A DNA stretch of 64,000 nucleotides from a bacterium 1XD21-13 (GTDB taxonomy: Bacteria; Bacillota; Clostridia; Lachnospirales; Lachnospiraceae), in NCBI GenBank assembly GCA_009917555.1, contig QZDX01000005.1, positions 124,001 to 188,000 of the forward strand. Reading direction: 5' to 3'. Positions 1 through 6,948 of this stretch are shown here, piece by piece. Below the pieces are notes generated by a model. The model was given only the letters and a program-made list of their open reading frames with translations. It was not told the DNA's origin and made no database searches. Every line of letters starts with the position of its first letter. The stretch's first letter is position 1. The translations under genes and the position numbers were made by a program.

Positions 1-830
1 TGAAGATCAAGGGTGAAGAGGTGGCAAGAGGGGAGATTCTGGTGGACTACTACCTGGCTCTTGAGCCTGTGAATCCCACCAAGGAGATTGACGGCATTGA
101 CACCATTGAGCCGGCCTACGGGATTCCCGGCAAATGGATCAGCATTGATAAGAAGGAGATGGCGGAGATCTACGGCTATACCGTTATCGATCCCCTGTCC
201 GTAATGCTGACGCACCTGTCGGAGACGGTACGGCAGCATGCCTACGAGCTCTTGAGCCGCCAGGAGGTGGTACAGCTTGTGGACAATGTGAAGATGAACG
301 CTCCCCAGCTGGTGGAGGAGCTGTTCCCCAATGTGATTTCCTACGGCGTGTTCCAGAAGATTCTGGTGAACCTCTTGAAGGAGGGCATTCCCATCAAGGA
401 TATGGAGACCATTATGGAGACCATTGCGGATTCCGCCATGACGGTGAAGGATATGGATACCATCACCGAGAATATCCGGACGGCCTTAAAGCGGACCATT
501 ACCCGGAAGTTCTGCGATGGCGGCGTGATGCGGGTGATTACCTTAAGTGCAGATTTGGAGAAGAGCATTATCACCAGTCTGACCAAGGGAGAGCAGGGCA
601 TGTACTTGGCCTTAAGCCCCGACATGATGCAGAATATTATCCAGCAGCTTGGAGATGAGATACGAAAGTTCCAGGAGCTGTCTCAGGACCCCATTGTTCT
701 CACCAGCCAGGTGGTGCGGTTACATTTTTATCATTTGATAGAGCAGTTTTATCCAAGCGTATATGTGCTGTCCTTCAATGAGATCAGCAATAATATTCAG
801 ATACAGGCAGTAGGAAACATCGGATCATAG
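1..830 (+). CDS. flhA: Flagellar export protein FlhA, C-terminal part (5' truncated by window edge)
   Basis: This is the C-terminal cytoplasmic region of FlhA, the export-gate protein of the flagellar type III secretion system. The reading frame is open from base 3, upstream of the GTG at 21, so the gene begins outside the window. The stretch reading ...VARGEILVDYYLALEP and the later NVISYGVFQKILVNLLKEG segment are typical of the FlhA cytoplasmic domain, which docks chaperone-substrate complexes. The membrane half is missing only because of the window edge. It is followed 56 bases later by the flagellar sigma factor, as expected for the distal part of a flagellar operon. Confidence 0.93.
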   Translation, partial: KIKGEEVARGEILVDYYLALEPVNPTKEIDGIDTIEPAYGIPGKWISIDKKEMAEIYGYTVIDPLSVMLTHLSETVRQHAYELLSRQEVVQLVDNVKMNAPQLVEELFPNVISYGVFQKILVNLLKEGIPIKDMETIMETIADSAMTVKDMDTITENIRTALKRTITRKFCDGGVMRVITLSADLEKSIITSLTKGEQGMYLALSPDMMQNIIQQLGDEIRKFQELSQDPIVLTSQVVRLHFYHLIEQFYPSVYVLSFNEISNNIQIQAVGNIGS

Positions 831-886
831 TCCGGCAGAGCGGACGGAAGCAGTATCGGTGCATAAAAAGGATGGAGTGTGCAGAT

Positions 887-1675
887 ATGGGAGCCTCAAA
901 GGAATTCGACGGTTTAACCAACGAGGAGCTTTTAACAGAATATCAGAAAACCGGCGAGCTGCATTTGAAGCAGGAATTGGTCATGCGTTATGTGTACATT
1001 GTGCGGAGCATTGCCATACAAATGCGTGATGTATACGTAAGCTTTGCTCAAATGGAGGATATTGTCAATGAGGGCGTTCTGGTGATCATGAGCGCTTTGG
1101 ATAAATTCGATCCGGAAAAAAATGTAAAATTTGAGACGTATATCTCCAAGCGAATCAAGGGAATGGTCATTGATATGGCCAGAAAGCAGGACTGGATTCC
1201 AAGAAGTGTGAGAAAAAACGCAAGAGATATTGATGAAGTGACCACGAAGCTGTATAATGAACTGGGAAGGTATCCCACGCCGGAGGAGATCGCCGGCCAT
1301 ATGAATATCAGCGTGGAGAAGTACCAGGAGGCCCAGAGGAAAACAACCCTCTTTAATGTGCTCTCCCTGGACTTGGTTCTGGACGATGGAGGCGACAGCA
1401 AGAAGTCCATTTATCTGCCCTCCAAGAATGAGAATGAGCAGCCGGAGCTAAACTGCTTAAAGAAAGAGGCAGGGGAAGTCCTGGCAGAGGGAATCAAAAG
1501 CCTCAAGGAGAATGAACAGCTTGTGATTTCCCTGTACTATGTGGAGGAGCTGAACATGAAGCAGATTGCGGAGGTCATGTCTATCAGCGAGCCCCGAGTG
1601 TCCCAGATTCACGCCAACGCGGTAAAGAAATTAAAGACCTATCTGCAGAAAGAATACGGAGAGGAGAATCGATAG
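887..1675 (+). CDS. fliA: RNA polymerase sigma factor of the FliA/WhiG (sigma-28) family
   Basis: This sigma factor directs transcription of late flagellar and chemotaxis genes. Region 2 is in the first half (MEDIVNEG...LDKFDPEKNVKFETYISKRIKG), followed by the region 3 segment (KQDWIPRSVRKNARDIDE, then LGRYPTPEEIA). Region 4 is at the C-terminus (LNMKQIAEVMSISEPRVSQI), a helix-turn-helix for the -35 element. The ATG at 887 is preferred over the in-frame ATG at 872 because GGATGGAG at 870-877 sits 9 bases before it, while the earlier ATG has almost no room for a ribosome site. The stop codon directly abuts the next start (1676), so the two genes are probably translationally coupled. Confidence 0.92.
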   Translation: MGASKEFDGLTNEELLTEYQKTGELHLKQELVMRYVYIVRSIAIQMRDVYVSFAQMEDIVNEGVLVIMSALDKFDPEKNVKFETYISKRIKGMVIDMARKQDWIPRSVRKNARDIDEVTTKLYNELGRYPTPEEIAGHMNISVEKYQEAQRKTTLFNVLSLDLVLDDGGDSKKSIYLPSKNENEQPELNCLKKEAGEVLAEGIKSLKENEQLVISLYYVEELNMKQIAEVMSISEPRVSQIHANAVKKLKTYLQKEYGEENR

Positions 1676-2449
1676 ATGTTTCAAGGCTTTTATACCTTAG
1701 GTTCCGCTATGATTTCCGAGAACCGGAACCTGAATGTCATCAGCAACAATATGGCAAATGCAGCCACCACAGGCTACAAGAGCGATAAGTATATCGCCAG
1801 TACCTTCCGGGAGGAGGTGCTCTACCGGAGCGGCAACATTACCCCCAGCAAGCGGACACCCATTGGAACCACGGCCATGATCCAGGCCACCAATGACCGG
1901 GTGACCAATTACGAGCAGGGAGGCATGGAGCCTACGGAGATGGCTCTGGACTGCGCTATCAACGGCAGCGGCTTCTTTGCGGTTCAGACGGGAACAGGGG
2001 CCGACAATAACATTGTGTACACCAGAAGCGGTTCCTTTATCACCGATGACGAGGGATATCTGGCGGTTCCCAATATCGGACGTATCTTAGGCACCAACAA
2101 CGCGCCTATCCGGGTGGATACGGATAACCTGGTGATTGACACGGATGGAACGGTTCGGGCGGAGGAGACCGACAGGGTGTACGGCACCATTCGTCTGGAT
2201 GACTTTGAGGATTACTATGAGGATTTGGTGAAGGGGGACAACGGCACCTTCACAGTGCAGGAGGGGGCAACGCCCAGGGCAGCCAATGCCCAGATTGTCC
2301 AGGGGATGCTGGAGCGATCCAACACCTCCATGGTGGAGGAGATGACCTCCATGATGAGCGCCCAGAGGTCCTTGCAGGCGGCGGCACAGCTCATTAAGAT
2401 GTACGATCAGCTTGACGGCAGAACCGTAACCCTTGGAAGCATGTCATAG
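1676..2449 (+). CDS. Flagellar hook-basal body protein, FlgF/FlgG family (copy 1)
   Basis: A rod or hook protein of the flagellar axial family, about 257 residues, the usual length for FlgG-like proteins. The N-terminus carries the family signature (NLNVISNNMANAATTGYKS), and the C-terminus the heptad-rich axial helix (MVEEMTSMMSAQRSLQAAAQLIK). The central region contains the GSGFFAVQ segment seen in FlgF and FlgG. It begins immediately after the fliA stop codon, with GAGAGGAGA as ribosome site. A second member of the family follows after a long palindrome, matching the paired rod genes of Gram-positive flagellates. Which of FlgF and FlgG each copy corresponds to cannot be settled by eye. Confidence 0.88.
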   Translation: MFQGFYTLGSAMISENRNLNVISNNMANAATTGYKSDKYIASTFREEVLYRSGNITPSKRTPIGTTAMIQATNDRVTNYEQGGMEPTEMALDCAINGSGFFAVQTGTGADNNIVYTRSGSFITDDEGYLAVPNIGRILGTNNAPIRVDTDNLVIDTDGTVRAEETDRVYGTIRLDDFEDYYEDLVKGDNGTFTVQEGATPRAANAQIVQGMLERSNTSMVEEMTSMMSAQRSLQAAAQLIKMYDQLDGRTVTLGSMS

Positions 2450-2460
2450 AATAAAAATCA

Positions 2461-2553
2461 GTAATATACCTTATAGCGCACAAATCAATTTACAGACACA
2501 GAAATCTGTGACTGGAAATTGATTTCATACCAGTGCACTGTAAGGGATATTAC
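2461..2553. repeat. Long imperfect palindrome (93 nt) between the two rod genes
   Basis: The outer arms 2461-2480 and 2534-2553 are inverted repeats matching at about 17 of 20 positions. Inside them 2482-2502 and 2506-2526 pair at about 19 of 21 positions. The whole element can fold into one hairpin with a tiny loop. There is no U-run after it, so it is not a classic terminator. It may be a miniature palindromic repeat or an RNA processing or attenuation element that separates two otherwise co-transcribed genes. Confidence 0.75.
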
Positions 2554-2587
2554 GGAACTGGAATAGAACTGGAATAGGAGGCAGAAA

Positions 2588-3310
2588 ATGTATTCATCAT
2601 TTTACGCAGCGGCACAGGGAGCCATTGGGCAGCAGTCCCGGATGGATGTGATCTCTAACAACCTGGCCAACATCAACAATTACGGCTACAAGCCAAAGAA
2701 TGGCTTTTTCCAGGATCTGATGTATTATAACCTGAACAACTGGCAGGGGGAGGAGACCAAGATCCAGGCAGGAACGGGCATTGTTCTTGAGAAGGCGGAC
2801 ACGAATTTTACCCCCTCAGGCTATGACATTACGGAGCGGGATTATGATTTTGCCATTGTGGACAACGGCTTCTTTATGATGCGCAATCCGGTGACCAATG
2901 AGATCACCTACACCCGGAATGGCCGGTTCAGCCTTTCTCAGAGAGGGAATGAGTTTTATCTCATCAATGACGCGGAGAACCTGGTTCTTGACCGGAACCG
3001 CAATCCCATCCGTCTGGTGGGTGACGATATCACGGGCCGAGAGCTGGAGGCCCTTCCAGGAATCTTTGATTTTGCAGTCAAGAATGGCATGCAGAATGTG
3101 GGGGACAACGAATATGCACCGGTAGCTAAGAACGGCAATCCCATTCTTCAGGAGGAGACCCCCTTGCAGGGAGCCTTGGAATCTCCAGGTACGGATCTGG
3201 CTTTGGAGCTGGTGCGGATGATCGAGAGCCAGAGGGCTTACTCCTATGCGTTAAAGATGGTTCAGACCTCCGACGAGGTGGTACAGACGGTGAATTCTCT
3301 TCGGGGATAA
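2588..3310 (+). CDS. Flagellar hook-basal body protein, FlgF/FlgG family (copy 2)
   Basis: The second flagellar axial protein, 240 residues. It starts with the family signature SRMDVISNNLANINNYGYKP and ends with the conserved axial helix ALELVRMIESQRAYSYALKM followed by SDEVVQTVNSLRG, which is very FlgG-like. It contains the VDNGFFMMRNP segment of the FlgF/FlgG core. AATAGGAGG lies 7 to 8 bases before the ATG. It differs clearly from copy 1 in sequence, so the pair is an old paralogous couple (proximal and distal rod) rather than a recent duplication. Confidence 0.9.
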   Translation: MYSSFYAAAQGAIGQQSRMDVISNNLANINNYGYKPKNGFFQDLMYYNLNNWQGEETKIQAGTGIVLEKADTNFTPSGYDITERDYDFAIVDNGFFMMRNPVTNEITYTRNGRFSLSQRGNEFYLINDAENLVLDRNRNPIRLVGDDITGRELEALPGIFDFAVKNGMQNVGDNEYAPVAKNGNPILQEETPLQGALESPGTDLALELVRMIESQRAYSYALKMVQTSDEVVQTVNSLRG

Positions 3311-3349
3311 GTTCCTGATGCCAGGTGATAGGTAGTAGATAAAGAAAGA

Positions 3350-3371
3350 GGAAGGCTCTAAAGAGCTTTCC
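3350..3371 (+). other. Small hairpin upstream of cheC
   Basis: GGAAGGCTC at 3350-3358 and GAGCTTTCC at 3363-3371 form a nine-pair stem, with one G-T pair, around a four-base loop. It has no U-run. It lies 26 bases before the cheC start and could affect read-through from the rod genes or mRNA stability. Its function is unknown. Confidence 0.4.
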
Positions 3372-3397
3372 CATGGTATAAGAAAGGCAGGCGAACT

Positions 3398-4024
3398 ATG
3401 GCAATTGAACGATATGAAGACATGAATGCTGTAGCCTTAGATGTATTTCGGGAGATCGGAAGCATCGGTGTGGGCAATGCGGCGACGGCGCTCTCGGAGG
3501 TGCTGGGAGTAAAGGTGAAGATGAAGCTGCCGCAGGTAACCATTCAGGGATACGATGAAGCCATTACCAGTATGGGCCATCCGGAGGATATGGTGGCGGC
3601 TGTGCTGGTGGAAATGGGCGGCGATATTCAGGGAATTATGCTCTATATGCTGAAGCTGGATTTCATCAACGCCATTCTGGCTCGTCTGGTTGGAAGGTAC
3701 ATTGAGGATTTCAGCCAGATTGACGAATTGTCAGCCTCTGCCCTGGAGGAGACGGGAAATATTATTATTTCCTCTTATGTAAATGCAATTGCGAAGCTGG
3801 CGGGATTGGAGGTGCCTCTATCAGTGCCATCCATATCTGTGAACATGCTGGGTGGAATCTTGAGTGTGCCCATGGCCATGTTTGGGGAGGTTTCCGACAA
3901 GCTGATGATGATTCAGGGCGAGTTCCTGATTGGAGATACCCAACTGGAAGGAGATCTGCTTCTGCTTCCGGACATTGAATCATTAAATTTCCTTTTGAAT
4001 AAGTTGGGAGTTGCGAATGTATAA
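3398..4024 (+). CDS. cheC: Chemotaxis protein CheC (CheY-P phosphatase)
   Basis: CheC removes phosphate from CheY-P near the flagellar motor or receptors and binds CheD. The 208-residue protein has the two pseudo-symmetric halves of the CheC/CheX/FliY family. The second phosphatase signature is complete (SALEETGN: Ser, Glu, Asn in register). The first reads DVFREIGS, with Ser where Asn is usual, so the first centre may be weakened. Its stop codon overlaps the cheD start by one base, which fits the known CheC-CheD partnership. Identification is secure; the comment on activity is inference from the motif. Confidence 0.93.
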   Translation: MAIERYEDMNAVALDVFREIGSIGVGNAATALSEVLGVKVKMKLPQVTIQGYDEAITSMGHPEDMVAAVLVEMGGDIQGIMLYMLKLDFINAILARLVGRYIEDFSQIDELSASALEETGNIIISSYVNAIAKLAGLEVPLSVPSISVNMLGGILSVPMAMFGEVSDKLMMIQGEFLIGDTQLEGDLLLLPDIESLNFLLNKLGVANV

Positions 4025-4506
4025 TGGAAAAGCAGTTAGTGGTAGGAATTGGTGATATGAAGCTTGGACGTCAGGGGGGGACTATCATTACCTATGCTCT
4101 TGGGTCCTGTATAGGAATTGCTTTGTATGATCCGATGATCAAATTGGGAGCTCTCGTCCACATTATGCTCCCGGAAAGAGTAAATTCGGACGCAAATATT
4201 TTTAAATACGCAGATACAGGCGTCAGGGAGACCCTGCGAAAGCTCTACGCCTACGGTGCCGTGAAGCACCGGCTGACGGCCAAGATTGCCGGAGGCGCCA
4301 AGATGTTTGATATGAAGGGAAAGAGCTCCGCCATGGGCAATATCGGCGAGCGGAACGCCCAGATGGTAAAGCGGGTCCTGATGCAGGAGGGTATCCGCAT
4401 TGTAAAGGAGGATACCGGGGCCAACTATGCCAGAACCATGTCCATTGATCTTGCAACTGGAGTGGTGTTGGTGAAGACCTTTGGCCGACCGGAGCTTCGC
4501 ATGTAG
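4024..4506 (+). CDS. cheD: Chemoreceptor glutamine deamidase CheD
   Basis: CheD deamidates glutamines on methyl-accepting chemotaxis receptors and is regulated by CheC and CheY-P. The 160-residue protein has the deamidase active site: Cys29 in GSCIGIALYD and His46 in LVHIMLP, with Thr21 nearby. The central segment AKIAGGAKMFD is highly conserved in the family. The start codon overlaps the cheC stop, so the two are translationally coupled. Length and motifs suggest it is intact. Confidence 0.95.
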   Translation: MEKQLVVGIGDMKLGRQGGTIITYALGSCIGIALYDPMIKLGALVHIMLPERVNSDANIFKYADTGVRETLRKLYAYGAVKHRLTAKIAGGAKMFDMKGKSSAMGNIGERNAQMVKRVLMQEGIRIVKEDTGANYARTMSIDLATGVVLVKTFGRPELRM

Positions 4507-4587
4507 AAGGGGTTAAAGAGGAAACATCTTATGGGACAATGGCAGTCCATAAGCGTGAATAAGAGGATATGAAGGAGGAGCTGCAAC

Positions 4588-5508
4588 ATGGCAGAAACGG
4601 AAATTTTATTGGAATCGGGAACAAATGAGATTGAGGTTATGCAGTTTACCATCAATGATGAGCTGTACGGCATCAACGTGGCCAAGGTAAAAGAGATTAT
4701 GATGTCGGATAAGGTAAAGCCCGTTCCACATGCCCATGACGCGGTGGAGGGAATTTTCAAGCCCAGGGAGATTCTGCTTACGGTGGTAGATCTTCCAAAA
4801 TACCTCATGGGACATGAGTGTGAGAAGCATCCGAAGGATCTGTTTATTATTACCAACTTTAATAAGCTGAACATCGCCTTCCGGGTACATACGGTAGTGG
4901 GCATCAGCCGGATCTCCTGGGAGGACATTCAGAAGCCGGACGATACCATCAGCAACGGCAAGGAGGGAGTTTCCACAGGAATTGCCCAGTGTGGTGGCGA
5001 GCTGGTAACCATCCTGGATTTTGAAAAGATTGTCACGGAGATTGCACCGGAGACGGGCATTCAGATGTCTGACATTGAGCTTTTGGGAGAGCGGAGGCGC
5101 TGTGATGTGCCGATTATTCTGGCGGAGGATTCCGTTCTTTTGGCCAGCATGATCTGCGAATCCTTGAAGAAGGCCGGCTTTACCAACGTGAAGCGCTTCA
5201 ACAATGGCAAGGAAGCCTGGGAGTTCTTACATGCCATCCGGGATCAGGAGAACTTGCTCTCCGAGGCCAGCTTGATTATTACCGATATCGAGATGCCGGA
5301 GATGGACGGACACCGTCTCACCAAGCTGGTGAAATCAGACGAGAAGCTGAAACAGCTTCCTCTGATTATTTTCTCCTCCCTGATTAACCAGGAGATGCAC
5401 CTGAAGGGCAAGCAGCTTGGAGCTGATGAGCAGCTCTCCAAGCCGGAGATTAAGCATCTTGTGGAAGTGATTGACAGATTACTGGAAAGGACACAGGCAC
5501 ATGGATAA
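4588..5508 (+). CDS. cheV: Chemotaxis adaptor CheV (CheW domain plus receiver)
   Basis: CheV couples receptors to CheA and tunes the response through phosphorylation of its receiver domain. Residues about 1-165 are a CheW-like domain (IEVMQFTINDELYGINVAKVKEI). Residues about 170-300 are a receiver (VPIILAEDSVLLASMI) with the phospho-acceptor Asp near residue 233 in ITDIEMPEMDG, and Lys in the LSKPE segment. AAGGAGGAG precedes the ATG. A small inverted repeat (about 4529-4554) lies in the leader. The gene ends inside the next coding region, with an 8-base overlap. Confidence 0.95.
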   Translation: MAETEILLESGTNEIEVMQFTINDELYGINVAKVKEIMMSDKVKPVPHAHDAVEGIFKPREILLTVVDLPKYLMGHECEKHPKDLFIITNFNKLNIAFRVHTVVGISRISWEDIQKPDDTISNGKEGVSTGIAQCGGELVTILDFEKIVTEIAPETGIQMSDIELLGERRRCDVPIILAEDSVLLASMICESLKKAGFTNVKRFNNGKEAWEFLHAIRDQENLLSEASLIITDIEMPEMDGHRLTKLVKSDEKLKQLPLIIFSSLINQEMHLKGKQLGADEQLSKPEIKHLVEVIDRLLERTQAHG

Positions 5509-6766
5509 GTGTGTGGTTAGAAAGGCCATCAAGAATGTGAAGGTCGATGAGATTGCGGGCTATGAGCTCTTATTTCAGGAGGATGATGACAGCCTCTACA
5601 ACAATTCCGAGGTGAATGCGGCCAATACCATTGCCACCTTTTTGATGGACAACAATGGGAAGATCTTTAAGGATAACCAGATCTTTATTACCTTTACGCC
5701 GTCTCTTCTCTTTCGGAATACGGCTAAGATGTTTGACAAGGATAAGATTGTGATTCAGATTGAGGAGAATCTGATCATTCATCCCCTGGCGGCGGTGATG
5801 ATTGAGAAGCACCGGAAGGAGGGCTACCGCTTCGCCATCAATAACTTTCAGTTTACGCCCAAGTATTTTAGTATGCTGGAGCATATGGATTTTATTCGGG
5901 TGGATGTGACAGGACATGAGGACCGTAAGACAAAGGATTCCATGGCCAATATGATTCAGATGGCTCACGGCTTTGGTAAGCTCTGCATTGTTTACAATGT
6001 GGATAGCAAGGAGGACTTCGACGTAGCAGTGTCCCTGGACGCGGATTACGTGGAGGGACAGTACGTAGCCGAAGGCATGGTCACTAAGATGAACAAGGTG
6101 GAGTATCTGCAGGGAAACCTCTACCAGCTTATCATTGAGGTTACCAAGGAGGAGCCCAATCTGGATGAGCTGGAGAGCATTGTAAGCCGAGACGCGGCTC
6201 TGACCTACTCTCTCTTAAAGCTTGCCAACTCCGCCTATTTTGCAACCAGGCGCCGGACGGCCTCCATTCACCAGGCTCTGGTGACGGTGGGCTTAAACCA
6301 GCTCAAGCAGTGGGTGTACCTTTTAAGCTTTGAGAGCACCCAGGACATGAATCCGGGCTCTGAGGAGGTCTTAAAGCTTTCCTTCCTGCGGGCTAACTAT
6401 GCGGCTCGTCTGGTGAATTACTTAAGACCCTTCCCCATCAACCGGTCGGAGGCTTATATGATGGGAATGTTCTCAGCCCTGGAGTATATTGTGGATGCTA
6501 CCTTGGAGGAGATTCTGCAGGAGATCCCCATTTCCGATGTGGTGAAGGACGGCATGATCAAGCACGAGGGCAGGGCCGGCCAGCTTTTTGATCTGGTGCT
6601 CTGCTATGAGCGGGCAGACTGGAAGGGTACGAAAATCCTGGCTGGTGAGCTGGGACTGGAGACCAATATTCTGGCACAGGCGTACATTGACTGTGTGGAG
6701 GAGGTCAACAGCATTTGGGAGAGCCTGACGGATAATCAGGAGGAAGAAAAGACAGAAGAAGAATAG
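5501..6766 (+). CDS. Degenerate EAL plus HDOD domain signalling protein
   Basis: A 421-residue protein of the YuxH type, with an N-terminal EAL-like domain and a C-terminal HDOD domain (from about residue 200). The EAL motif reads ELL (AGYELLFQ), and the position of the catalytic DDFG motif reads NNFQF, so c-di-GMP hydrolysis is unlikely; it may bind ligand or act as a scaffold. HDOD domains are non-catalytic relatives of HD hydrolases found in regulators. The ATG at 5501 is chosen because GGAAAGG lies 10 bases upstream and the conserved sequence starts there. It overlaps the end of cheV, indicating co-translation with chemotaxis genes. Confidence 0.85.
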   Translation: MDKCVVRKAIKNVKVDEIAGYELLFQEDDDSLYNNSEVNAANTIATFLMDNNGKIFKDNQIFITFTPSLLFRNTAKMFDKDKIVIQIEENLIIHPLAAVMIEKHRKEGYRFAINNFQFTPKYFSMLEHMDFIRVDVTGHEDRKTKDSMANMIQMAHGFGKLCIVYNVDSKEDFDVAVSLDADYVEGQYVAEGMVTKMNKVEYLQGNLYQLIIEVTKEEPNLDELESIVSRDAALTYSLLKLANSAYFATRRRTASIHQALVTVGLNQLKQWVYLLSFESTQDMNPGSEEVLKLSFLRANYAARLVNYLRPFPINRSEAYMMGMFSALEYIVDATLEEILQEIPISDVVKDGMIKHEGRAGQLFDLVLCYERADWKGTKILAGELGLETNILAQAYIDCVEEVNSIWESLTDNQEEEKTEEE

Positions 6767-6810
6767 CCAGTTCTTGCTGTTTTGTAGATAGTGTGATAAA
6801 ATGGAATTGT

Positions 6811-6864
6811 GTTCTGCGGTTTTAATTATCGGAGAGTACCGGTGATTGCACCGCAGAACTTTTT
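6811..6864 (+). terminator. Rho-independent terminator after the chemotaxis cluster
   Basis: GTTCTGCGGT at 6811-6820 pairs perfectly with ACCGCAGAAC at 6850-6859 and is followed by TTTTT. The long loop contains a smaller possible stem (CGGAGA...). It ends the operon that runs from the rod genes to the EAL-HDOD gene. Confidence 0.75.
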
Positions 6865-6948
6865 AGATCGGTCAAAAGCCGGCCCTTTTTGGGAGGTGGA
6901 CCCTTTGTTTCAGTGCTTTAAAATGGTATGTGAGAAAGGTTTAAGAAC

